Source: Micrococcales bacterium
GTDB taxonomy: Bacteria; Actinomycetota; Actinomycetes; S36-B12
Reading direction: 5' to 3'
Assembly (NCBI GenBank): GCA_002728915.1
Contig: PBWE01000045.1
Coordinates: 6,530 to 26,116 of the forward strand
DNA length: 19,587 bases
Under the pieces are notes generated by a model. It saw nothing but the letters and a program-made list of their open reading frames with translations, was not told where the DNA came from and searched no databases. The translations under genes were made by a program, and so were the position numbers. Of the stretch, positions 5,855-12,345 are shown piece by piece. Every line of letters begins with the position of its first letter. Position 1 is the first letter of the stretch.

Positions 5855-7216
5855 ATGAAGCGCACTATGGCTCTCAAGGCCGTCGCTGTGCTCGGCGCCG
5901 CCTCCCTCGCACTCGCTGCTTGCAGCAGCGATGACGACGAGGCCGCTCCGGCAGAGACGACTGCTGAAGAGACTGCAGCCGAGGAACCCACGGAGGAAGA
6001 GGCCCCTGAAGAAGAGGCTCCCGAGGAGACCGCGGCTGAGGAAACAGAAGAAGAAGCCACTTGCCAGAACGACACCCTGATCGTTGGATCGATGTTGCCG
6101 GCTACCGGTGACCTTGCGTTCCTCGGGCCGCCCGAGTTCGCTGGTGTTGAGAAGGCCATCATGGAGGTCGACGCCGGTGGCGGAGTCCTCGGAAACCCGA
6201 TCACCTACATTGAGGGTGACTCTGGCGACACCACCACGGACATCGCCAGCCAGACCGTCGACTCGCACCTGTCCCAGGGCGTTCAGGCGATCATCGGCGC
6301 GGCATCCTCGGGTGTTTCGCTGACCGTCATCGACAAGATCACCTCCAATGGTGTGGTCCACTTCTCGCCGGCCAACACGGCGCCTGCTCTGACCACCTAC
6401 CCGGACAACGGCCTTTACTTCCGTGTTGCGCCGTCTGACGTCCTCCAGGGTGCGGTCATCGCAGCTGACGCGATCAACAACGGCGTGGAGTCCATGGCCG
6501 TCATTGCTCGTCAGGATCCGTACGGTGAAGGCCTGAAGGACGCTGTGGTCAAGGACTTCAGCGCCGCTGGTGGAACCGTCACCGCTGATCTGCTGTACGA
6601 CCCCGCTGCTCCGTCCTTCGAGGCTGAGGTAGCCGAGATTGTGGCCAGCGGACCGCAGGCAGTTACCGTGATCGGCTTCGAAGAGTCGGTCAAGCTCCTG
6701 CAGGAGATGATCAAGCAGGGCGCTGGCCCGCAGGACATCCAGATCTACCTGGTGGACGGCAACATCTCGACCACCGCGTACGAGGATTTCCCGGCTGGCA
6801 CCATGAACGGAACTCGGGCGACCGTGCCTTCGGGCGAGGCCGACTTGACTGCGTTCAACGACAGCCTGCTTGAGGTCGATCCCGACCTCACGGACTTCGC
6901 CTACGGCGCACAGTCCTACGACGCCGCCATGCTCATCGCCTTGGCCGCTGAGGCTGCAGGATGCGCCGACGGCGTGTCCATCGCAACCGCGCTGCCTGAG
7001 GTCGCCGGTAACGGTGGCGAGGCGTGCGACAACTGGGCGGACTGCAAGGCACTGCTCGACGCTGGTACTGATATCGACTTCCAGGGTGTAACTGGCCCGG
7101 TCGACTTCAACGAGTACGGCGATCTCGCGCAGGGCACCATTGAGGTGAACGAGTACACCTCGAACACTGAGTTCGAGTCACTGGGCAAGATCACCGCTGA
7201 CGTGCCGCTGCCGTAG
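5855..7216 (+). CDS. livK: Branched-chain amino acid-type ABC transporter substrate-binding lipoprotein
   Basis: Receptor of an ABC importer, 453 aa from the chosen start. ATG 5855 is preferred over the upstream TTG 5822 and ATG 5837 because AAGGAG (5843-5848) lies 6 bases before it and it begins a textbook lipoprotein signal: MKRT, a hydrophobic stretch, then LALAAC with Cys23 as the lipidated residue. Residues 24-69 form a very acidic low-complexity tether (19 Glu and 3 Asp in 46, no Lys or Arg). The periplasmic-binding (Peripla_BP_6, LivJ/K-like) domain begins near residue 73 with LIVGSMLPATGDLAFLGPPEFAGVEKAIMEVDAGGGVLG. It continues with the typical GAASSGVSLTVIDKI and RVAPSDVLQGAVIAADAI segments. 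The nearest transporter genes are livFGMH, which point towards it. The exact ligand is not predictable; branched-chain or other amino acids are the family default. Confidence 0.93.
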   Translation: MKRTMALKAVAVLGAASLALAACSSDDDEAAPAETTAEETAAEEPTEEEAPEEEAPEETAAEETEEEATCQNDTLIVGSMLPATGDLAFLGPPEFAGVEKAIMEVDAGGGVLGNPITYIEGDSGDTTTDIASQTVDSHLSQGVQAIIGAASSGVSLTVIDKITSNGVVHFSPANTAPALTTYPDNGLYFRVAPSDVLQGAVIAADAINNGVESMAVIARQDPYGEGLKDAVVKDFSAAGGTVTADLLYDPAAPSFEAEVAEIVASGPQAVTVIGFEESVKLLQEMIKQGAGPQDIQIYLVDGNISTTAYEDFPAGTMNGTRATVPSGEADLTAFNDSLLEVDPDLTDFAYGAQSYDAAMLIALAAEAAGCADGVSIATALPEVAGNGGEACDNWADCKALLDAGTDIDFQGVTGPVDFNEYGDLAQGTIEVNEYTSNTEFESLGKITADVPLP

Positions 7217-7234
7217 CAGCAAGTCACCACGTGT

Positions 7235-7275
7235 GTGGGCCCCGTCTCCTCCGGGAGGCGGGGCCCACCGCTTTT
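7235..7275 (+). terminator. Strong intrinsic terminator of livK
   Basis: A 15-bp stem (7235-7249 with 7254-7268, one T-G wobble) closed by the tetraloop TCCG, then TTTT at 7272-7275, 18 bases after the livK stop. The arms start GTGGGCCCCG and end CGGGGCCCAC. There is no A-run on the other side, so it should not work well for the opposing livF transcript. Confidence 0.85.
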
Positions 7276-7457
7276 CTCGGTTGACCTGCCCCCAAGAACG
7301 CGACATTGCGGCCTGGGAGGGTGAATGGGCCGGCTGATCACGTGCGCCCGGCTGCGTAACTCCAGATCCACAGGTTGCCCCGAGACACCTGTAGGGGCCG
7401 GTATCCGCTGTCAAGTTCTGCGCGTCTCCTGGGCCATCGGTGCGTACGCCGTTAGCC

Positions 7458-7474
7458 CTCGTGTTGCACACGAG
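7458..7474. other. 7-bp perfect hairpin
   Basis: CTCGTGT, loop TGC, ACACGAG. It has no adjoining T-run on either strand, so it is not a standard terminator. It may be a transcript-stabilising hairpin or an operator-like dyad. Confidence 0.35.
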
Positions 7475-7566
7475 CGATCTCCGACCGCCGCTGTGGAAAA
7501 TCAGGCCGCTGCGGTGGGAGTTCGGACCGATTCGGTGGGGAGAGGTCCGGAGAGCGCCATCCCAGA

Positions 7567-7605
7567 GCGACCGGCCATAAGCGATCGGCCATAAGCGATC
7601 GGCCA
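7567..7605. repeat. 14-bp tandem repeat, 2.8 copies
   Basis: Units GCGACCGGCCATAA (7567-7580), GCGATCGGCCATAA (7581-7594) and the partial GCGATCGGCCA (7595-7605). One C/T difference separates the first unit from the others. Each unit contains the palindrome GGCC, and the later ones contain CGATCG. It lies about 40 bp beyond the livF stop. Confidence 0.85.
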
Positions 7606-7643
7606 CTTGTGGAATGTCGTGCTTGTGTGGCGCTCGCTGGCGG

Positions 7644-8510
7644 TCAGGCCTGGGCGAGTGTGCCGAGGTACAGCTCGATGACCTTCGGGTCGTTGGCGAG
7701 ATTTTTGCCGGTGCCGGTGTATGCGTTCTTGCCCTGGTCGAGGACGTAGCCCCGATCCACGATCTGCAAACACCGGCGTGCGTTCTGCTCCACGATGATG
7801 ATCGTGACGCCGGTCTTGTTGATTTCGCGCACCCGGACGAAGACCTCGTCCTGCAAAGCGGGGGAGAGGCCGGCGCTGGGCTCATCGAGCAACAGGACGT
7901 TCGGCTCCATCATCAGCGCACGTCCCATCGCGACCATTTGACGCTCGCCGCCGGAGAGTGATCCTGCTCGCTGCTTCCGCCGTTCGCCTAACGTGGGGAA
8001 CAGGTCCACCACCTTGTCGAATCGTGCCGAGAAGTTCTTGGGGTCCTGGAATGCGCCCATTTCCATGTTCTCCTCAATGGTGAGCGAGGGGAACACGTTG
8101 TTGGTTTGCGGCACGAAGCCCACGCCACGCCGCACGAGCTGATCGGCCCTGAGATTCGTGATGTCCTCGTCACGCAGCAACACGGCGCCGGTGTTGATGT
8201 GCACGAGGCCGAAGATCGCCTTCAGCAAGGTGGACTTTCCCGCCCCATTGGGCCCGATGATGCCAACGAGTTCTCCGTCTTTGGCATACAGATCGGAGCT
8301 GTTGAGGATGTTTACCCCGGGGAAGTAGCCCGCGTACAGGCCGTCGGCCCGCACCAGCGCTCCGACCGCCTCCGACTTGTGCACCTGCTCCATCGTCGCC
8401 GCGTGGGACGAGGCGAGTTGCTCGGCGTTCGTGTCGAGTTCGGTCTCGAAAACGTGCGCGTTGTCCGGGTCGTCTGGCCCGGCGAGATCGGCTGGCTCGG
8501 TGTAGTTCAT
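7644..8510 (-). CDS. livF: Branched-chain amino acid-type ABC transporter ATP-binding protein LivF
   Basis: Second ATPase of the importer, 288 aa, on the inner face of the membrane. Walker A GPNGAGKST is at 86-94, Q-loop Gln135 (FVPQTNNVFPSLT), signature LSGGERQ at 185-191 and Walker B LLLDEP ending at 211. The switch region is VEQNA (Gln242), which is the normal LivF pattern. The family is usually near 235 aa; here the ATPase domain starts only around residue 52, after an acidic extension of about 50 residues. The long start is supported because its ATG (8510) overlaps the livG stop in an ATGA and has GGAG 7 bases upstream. Met40 is the alternative. It is the last gene of the livHMGF operon. 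Confidence 0.93.
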   Translation of the reverse strand: MNYTEPADLAGPDDPDNAHVFETELDTNAEQLASSHAATMEQVHKSEAVGALVRADGLYAGYFPGVNILNSSDLYAKDGELVGIIGPNGAGKSTLLKAIFGLVHINTGAVLLRDEDITNLRADQLVRRGVGFVPQTNNVFPSLTIEENMEMGAFQDPKNFSARFDKVVDLFPTLGERRKQRAGSLSGGERQMVAMGRALMMEPNVLLLDEPSAGLSPALQDEVFVRVREINKTGVTIIIVEQNARRCLQIVDRGYVLDQGKNAYTGTGKNLANDPKVIELYLGTLAQA

Positions 8511-9418
8511 GCGCTGTCTCCGTCGGAGGATTCGGTGAGTGTTTCCCCAGTCTCGGTCAACTGTGCCTCGTGGTGGGCTCCCAGGTAAGCGTCAATGACT
8601 GCCTGATTCTTCATGACGGTGTCCGGGGGGCCCTCGGCGATGACCTCACCCTGGGCCATGACGATGACCCAGTCGCTGATGTCGTGAACCATGTCCATGT
8701 CGTGCTCGACGAAGAGCACGGTGGTGCCCTCTTCTCGCATGGTCTTGATGTGGCCGAGGAGGCTCTGCTTCAAGGCTGGGTTCACGCCCGCCATCGGCTC
8801 GTCGAGCATGATGAGTTCCGGATCCGCCATGAGTGCGCGAGCCATCTCGAGCAGCTTGCGCTGGCCACCAGACAGTGACCCGGCGAAATCCCCGACCTTC
8901 TCGTGCAGGTTGAACCGCTCGAGTAGGCCCATGGCCTTCTGGCCGACCGACTTCTCCTGGGAGTTCCACAGGAAGGGCAAGATGGCCGCGAAGAAGCGTT
9001 CACCGGTCTGGTGCTTGGCGCCGAGCCGCATGTTGTCGATCACGGTCATGCGGCTGAGGGCCTTGGTCAGCTGGAAGGTTCGCACCATGCCGATCCGGGC
9101 GAGCTTGTACGGGGCGGTCCCGGCCACCTGGCGGTCGTTGAACGTCCAGGTGCCTTCATCGGCGTCGTCGAACCCGGTGATCAGGTTGAAGAACGTGGTC
9201 TTGCCAGCGCCGTTAGGCCCGATGAGGGCCGTGATCGCCCCGCGCTGAATCTCGACGTGTTCCACGTTTACCGCCGTGAGGCCGCCGAAGGACCGACGAA
9301 CGTGGTCGGCGACCATGATCGGGTCGGGCTTGGGCACGCCGGGGCGGGGTTCCACGGTGGAGAGCGCGGCGAGGGCGGACGCAGCTATCGAGTCAGAGAC
9401 TGCTTGGTCATTTGGCAT
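8507..9418 (-). CDS. livG: Branched-chain amino acid-type ABC transporter ATP-binding protein LivG
   Basis: First ATPase of the importer, 303 aa. The core starts near residue 34 (IMVADHVRRSFGGLTAVN). Walker A GPNGAGKTT is at 67-75, and the Q-loop lies in RTFQLTKALSRMTVIDNM. The signature is LSGGQRKLLEMARAL, Walker B LIMLDEPMAGVNP, and the switch His is in LFVEHDMD. These fit LivG rather than LivF, which has EQN at the switch. A roughly 30-residue N-terminal extension and an acidic C-terminal tail after YLGAHHEAQ exceed the usual length of about 255 aa. ATG 9418 is favoured by AAGGGAG (minus strand, 9429-9435) 10 bases upstream; it overlaps the livM end by 11 bp. The stop overlaps the livF start. 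Confidence 0.94.
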   Translation of the reverse strand: MPNDQAVSDSIAASALAALSTVEPRPGVPKPDPIMVADHVRRSFGGLTAVNVEHVEIQRGAITALIGPNGAGKTTFFNLITGFDDADEGTWTFNDRQVAGTAPYKLARIGMVRTFQLTKALSRMTVIDNMRLGAKHQTGERFFAAILPFLWNSQEKSVGQKAMGLLERFNLHEKVGDFAGSLSGGQRKLLEMARALMADPELIMLDEPMAGVNPALKQSLLGHIKTMREEGTTVLFVEHDMDMVHDISDWVIVMAQGEVIAEGPPDTVMKNQAVIDAYLGAHHEAQLTETGETLTESSDGDSA

Positions 9419-10397
9419 CGAGCGCCAACTCCCTTCTGTCTCCGAAGATGCCCTGAGGCCGGAAGACCATCAAGGCGATCAGTCCCGAACCCATCAGAAC
9501 AAAGCGGATATTGCCGACGTCGGTTGGCTGGAGGAAGTCGATCCAGCCGGCCTGGATGGCCTGTCCGAGGAACTCGCCCGTGCCGGCCAGGATGATCCAG
9601 AACAAAATGGCTCCGACGATGGGTCCGAAGACCCGCGCCGCTCCACCGAGCAGCAGAATTGTGTACGCGAAGAAGGTGAACTCTGGTCGGAACGTGTCCG
9701 GCTGCACCGACTGTTTGGCGACGGCCCAGACGATGCCGCCGAAGGCGCCGATCACACCTCCAAGCATGAGAGCCTGCAGTTTGTAGGCAAACACGTTTTT
9801 GCCCAGAGAAACCACGGCGGCTTCGTCCTCGCGGATGCCACGGACGATTCGGCCCCACGGCGAACGCACCAGGAGCCACACCAGGAGCGTGAACAAAGCC
9901 ACCAGGATCCAGCCGACGATGACCACCCACAGGTCCTGTCGCGTCCAACTGAGCACAGGCAAACTCTGGAAATCGGCCGGCAGGGGGTTGGTGTCGTGGA
10001 AGTCCTGGCCAAGTTTTCCGTTGAGGCCTTGCGCGCCACCGAGAACGTCCTTGAAGGCGATCGAGCGCACGGTGAGCCGGACGAGCTCGCTGAAAGCGAT
10101 CGTCACGATGGCGAGATAGTCGGCCCGCAAGCGCAGGGTCGGGATACCCAAAATGAGCGCGATCACGAGAGCAACGACGACGCCCACGACGATGGCCAGC
10201 CACAGGCTGAGGTCAAAGGTGAGGACGATGACGCCCACCGCGTACGAGCCCGCGGCGACGAACGCCACCTGACCGAAGTTCAGCAGCCCGGTGTACCCGA
10301 ACTGGACGTTGAGGCCGATGGCTGCCAGGCAGTAGATGATCGCCTGAATACCAATGGCCTGCGTGAGGGTCTGGGTGAGGACAAAACTCCAGTCCAT
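9408..10397 (-). CDS. livM: Branched-chain amino acid-type ABC transporter permease LivM
   Basis: Integral-membrane permease of 329 aa with many hydrophobic segments. The family signature near the N-terminus is LNVQFGYTGLLNFGQVAFVAAGSYAVG, then GIPTLRLRADYLAIVTIAFSELVRL. The cytoplasmic coupling loop for the ATPases reads GRIVRGIREDEAAVVSLGKNVFAYKLQALMLGG with AFGGIVWA after it, all typical of LivM. The start ATG at 10397 is one base after the livH stop, and the end overlaps livG by 11 bp, so translation is coupled on both sides. It pairs with LivH to form the channel. Substrate is inferred only from family. Confidence 0.94.
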   Translation of the reverse strand: MDWSFVLTQTLTQAIGIQAIIYCLAAIGLNVQFGYTGLLNFGQVAFVAAGSYAVGVIVLTFDLSLWLAIVVGVVVALVIALILGIPTLRLRADYLAIVTIAFSELVRLTVRSIAFKDVLGGAQGLNGKLGQDFHDTNPLPADFQSLPVLSWTRQDLWVVIVGWILVALFTLLVWLLVRSPWGRIVRGIREDEAAVVSLGKNVFAYKLQALMLGGVIGAFGGIVWAVAKQSVQPDTFRPEFTFFAYTILLLGGAARVFGPIVGAILFWIILAGTGEFLGQAIQAGWIDFLQPTDVGNIRFVLMGSGLIALMVFRPQGIFGDRRELALDAK

Positions 10398-10398
10398 G

Positions 10399-11694
10399 TC
10401 AGCCCACCCTCTCGCGCCTGCCGAGGATGCCCTGCGGGCGAATCATCAGGATGACGATCATGACGAACAGGGCGCCGACGGTCTTCATCTCTGTCGGGAT
10501 CACCAGGCTGGTGAGCTGGATGAAAACGCCCACCACGAGGGCACCGATGATGGCGCCGTACACGGTCCCGAGGCCGCCAAGGATGACCGACGCGAAGATG
10601 ATCAGGAGCACTCGCTGCCCCATGTTCCAGATGTTGTCTTGGGTCAGGCCAAGGTAGATGCCGCCGAAGGCAGCCAGCCCAGCCGCGACGGTCCAGACGA
10701 CCGCGATCACCTTCTCGACGTCGATGCCCGTTGCCGAGGCCAGAGCTGGGTTGTCCGAGACCGCGCGGGTGGCCTTACCGATGCGCGAGCGTTGCACCCA
10801 GATGACCGTGATGATCAGCGCGATGGTCGCGAGTCCCGCAAGAATGAGCGCCTTGGGGGTAGTGCTGACAGGGCCGATTTCAATGCCTGGTTGGCCGGCG
10901 TACTGGTTGAAGTTTCGTGGTGCGCCACCGAAGAACAACGCCACCCCGTATCTGATAACGATGGCCAGACCGATCGTGATGATCATCATGGCGATAAGGC
11001 CGGTCTTGCGGCGGCGTAAGGGGCGCCACAGCACCTTGTTCTGGCCCCAGCCGAACAGCACTGCCGCGATAACAATGGCGATCGGGGCGGCGATGATGAT
11101 GTGTAGACCCGCTTCGTTCAAGATCAGTGCCGTGAAGGCGCCGAGGGTGAGCAGGTCGCCATGGGAGAAGTTAGTCAGGCCCGTGGTGCCGAAAACGAGG
11201 TTCAGGCCGAGTGCCCCGAGGGCGATCATGATGCCGAACAGGATGCCGTCGAAGAGCAGTTGCAGAAATTGATCACCGGACACGTCCAGGAAGCCACCGT
11301 CGTCACCGCCACCGCCTTCACCCTCGACGAGCTTGGTGATGATCTTCTTTTCCCCACCGAGGACCAGGAGGGATCGGCTCGCGTCCTCAGGATTCTCGAG
11401 CGCAATGCCGTCGGGCAGCGTGGTCACGTCGATCTCGATGGCGTAGGTGCCGCCTCCAGGTAGCGGAATTGCAAAGTCGCCGTTCGCGTCGGACGTTCCC
11501 GTCTCGCTGAACCCGGCCTCGTCGCTCACCGTGATGGAGACGTCCGGGATGCCCGACCCGTCGGGGGCGGTGAAACTGCCGACGAGCGTCGTATCTACCG
11601 CGTGGGCCGCCGAGGCCCCGAGAATGGTGACGCCCAGGAGGGACAAAACCGCCAGCACCACGGCCGAGACGGCGGCGCGGACTGCGATCAGCAC
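10399..11694 (-). CDS. livH: LivH permease with N-terminal signal peptide and carboxypeptidase-regulatory-like domain
   Basis: Permease partner of LivM with an unusual front end; 431 aa. The GTG at 11694 is chosen over the ATG at 11802 because GGGAGG (minus strand, 11703-11708) lies 8 bases upstream and the resulting N-terminus is a classic secretory signal: LIAVR, a hydrophobic core, and AHA before Val33. Residues 33-122 resemble a transthyretin-like/carboxypeptidase regulatory beta-sandwich (LVGSFTAPDGSGIPDVSITV, TSDANGDFAIPLPGGGTYAIEID). A Gly/Asp/Glu linker follows (123-134). Residues 138-431 are a complete LivH permease: LFDGILFGIMIALGALGLNL, FGTTGLTNFSHGDLL, and the end LMIRPQGILG. E. 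coli LivH has no such extension. It is the first gene of livHMGF; the domain probably faces outward near the receptor. Confidence 0.9.
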   Translation of the reverse strand: MLIAVRAAVSAVVLAVLSLLGVTILGASAAHAVDTTLVGSFTAPDGSGIPDVSITVSDEAGFSETGTSDANGDFAIPLPGGGTYAIEIDVTTLPDGIALENPEDASRSLLVLGGEKKIITKLVEGEGGGGDDGGFLDVSGDQFLQLLFDGILFGIMIALGALGLNLVFGTTGLTNFSHGDLLTLGAFTALILNEAGLHIIIAAPIAIVIAAVLFGWGQNKVLWRPLRRRKTGLIAMMIITIGLAIVIRYGVALFFGGAPRNFNQYAGQPGIEIGPVSTTPKALILAGLATIALIITVIWVQRSRIGKATRAVSDNPALASATGIDVEKVIAVVWTVAAGLAAFGGIYLGLTQDNIWNMGQRVLLIIFASVILGGLGTVYGAIIGALVVGVFIQLTSLVIPTEMKTVGALFVMIVILMIRPQGILGRRERVG

Positions 11695-11752
11695 GAAGCT
11701 AACCTCCCGAGGTCGCCTGACGGCGTTGCTCGCCGAACAGAGAATTCTGGCA

Positions 11753-11758
11753 ACACTA
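11753..11758 (-). promoter_or_regulatory. Candidate -10 of the livHMGF operon
   Basis: On the minus strand TAGTGT fits TANNNT and would start transcription near 11746, giving a 5' untranslated region of about 50 bases that includes the livH GGGAGG ribosome site. A 24-bp dyad lies immediately upstream, over the -35 position. Confidence 0.4.
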
Positions 11759-11773
11759 GCGGCCCGTCGGGCG

Positions 11774-11797
11774 ATTTGGGACCCGGTCGTCCCAAAT
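11774..11797. promoter_or_regulatory. 24-bp dyad, probable operator of the liv operon
   Basis: ATTTGGGAC-N6-GTCCCAAAT is a perfect 9-bp inverted repeat. Its near edge is 15 bp upstream of the candidate liv -10, so it covers the -35 region. A second, smaller dyad GCCCG-T-CGGGC (11762-11772) fills the gap to the -10. It also lies 15 bases past the thioesterase stop, but no T-run follows on the minus strand, so an operator reading is preferred over a terminator. Confidence 0.5.
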
Positions 11798-11811
11798 GCC
11801 ACATTTCGTTA

Positions 11812-12237
11812 CTACTTCGCTACCGCCCGCACGAGGCAGGTCAAGCGAGCGGTGCAGACCGGGCGGTTGGAGTCGTCAACGATCCGGATTTCGGTGCACA
11901 CGACGGTGCGTCCGGCTGAGAGCACCAGGGATTCGCCGCGAACGTGTCCGGACGTCGCCGATCGGTGGTGGGTGCAATTCAGATCGATCCCGACCACCAC
12001 GCTCTCGGGCGCAACGAGGAGGGTCCCGTGGATCGAGCCGAGTGACTCAGCGAGCACGGCACTGGCCCCTCCGTGAAGGAGCCCAAGGGGTTGGGTGTTG
12101 CCTTCGACGGGCATCGTCGCGACGACGCGTTCTCGGTCCGCCGAGATGAGCTCAATGCCCATCTTCTCTTCGAGAGCCCCCACACCCCATTGGGTCAATG
12201 TGTCGAGAACCTCGTCGTTAACCGCGTCATCTCCCAT
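11812..12237 (-). CDS. Hotdog-fold acyl-CoA thioesterase (PaaI/MenI-like)
   Basis: A small cytosolic thioesterase, 141 aa from the chosen start. The key motif LLHGGASAVLAESLGS closely resembles the catalytic helix of MenI/EntH-type enzymes (HGGxxxxLAE, with the Glu as general base). GIDLNCTHHRSATSGHVRGE is the usual second strand region. ATG 12237 is preferred over the upstream ATG 12279. A TACGCT -10 ends 6 bases before 12237, indicating a leaderless mRNA. The extra 14 residues from the longer start (MSPRDVRCGTYAVG) do not look conserved. A gene of this family next to polA is common in actinobacteria. It may hydrolyse DHNA-CoA in menaquinone synthesis or another aryl/acyl-CoA; the sequence does not decide. 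Confidence 0.88.
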   Translation of the reverse strand: MGDDAVNDEVLDTLTQWGVGALEEKMGIELISADRERVVATMPVEGNTQPLGLLHGGASAVLAESLGSIHGTLLVAPESVVVGIDLNCTHHRSATSGHVRGESLVLSAGRTVVCTEIRIVDDSNRPVCTARLTCLVRAVAK

Positions 12238-12243
12238 ACCGAC

Positions 12244-12249
12244 AGCGTA
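12244..12249 (-). promoter_or_regulatory. -10 box for a leaderless thioesterase mRNA
   Basis: On the minus strand TACGCT (TANNNT) is followed after 6 bases by the ATG at 12237. No Shine-Dalgarno sequence is present. The position predicts transcription starting at the A of the start codon. Confidence 0.5.
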
Positions 12250-12264
12250 GGTCCCACAGCGCAC

Positions 12265-12295
12265 GTCACGCGGTGACACCGGGACGATGCCCCGG
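12265..12295. other. Two adjacent dyads in the thioesterase/polA divergent spacer
   Basis: GTCAC-GCG-GTGAC (12265-12277) followed at once by CCGGG-N7-CCCGG (12279-12295). They lie between the two divergent -10 boxes (12249 and 12334), so a protein bound here could affect both genes. Both stems are only 5 bp. Confidence 0.3.
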
Positions 12296-12333
12296 CGAGA
12301 TGGAAGCCGCCGGAGCGAGCCGTTGAAAAAGCC

Positions 12334-12339
12334 TAGGAT
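12334..12339 (+). promoter_or_regulatory. -10 box for a leaderless polA mRNA
   Basis: TAGGAT (TANNNT) is followed after 6 bases by GTG 12346, with no Shine-Dalgarno sequence. A TTGAAA at 12323-12328 is too close to act as its -35. Confidence 0.55.
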
Positions 12340-12345
12340 CGGAAC

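Larger units (their letters stand above)
7276..7643. other. Non-coding region between convergent livK and livF
   Basis: 368 bases with no supportable gene; short open frames here have no family features and conflict with each other. It holds a hairpin CTCGTGT-TGC-ACACGAG (7458-7474), a short dyad ACCGA-T-TCGGT (7526-7536) flanked by a second TTCGG, and the 14-bp tandem repeat at 7567-7605. No clear terminator for the minus-strand liv operon is seen. It may be the 3' untranslated region of livF, or may encode a small RNA. Confidence 0.55.

Noticed and set aside
5623..5934. A 103-aa open frame in the spacer before livK
   Set aside because: It overlaps the livK signal peptide out of frame, is low complexity at the start, and has no ribosome site or family feature.
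7325..7594. An 89-aa open frame in the livK-livF spacer
   Set aside because: No ribosome site, no similarity to any family I know, and its end runs into the tandem repeat.
7567..7605. CRISPR array
   Set aside because: The 14-bp units are directly adjacent with no spacers, and no cas genes are present.
9276..10454. A 392-aa open frame on the plus strand opposite livM and livG
   Set aside because: Its translation is strongly biased to Asp/Glu/His/Arg, has no domain, and lies antisense to two clearly conserved genes; it is a high-GC shadow frame.
11695..11802. Longer livH start at ATG 11802
   Set aside because: It would add 36 residues before the signal peptide, span the candidate -10, and ignore the good GGGAGG-N8-GTG site at 11694.
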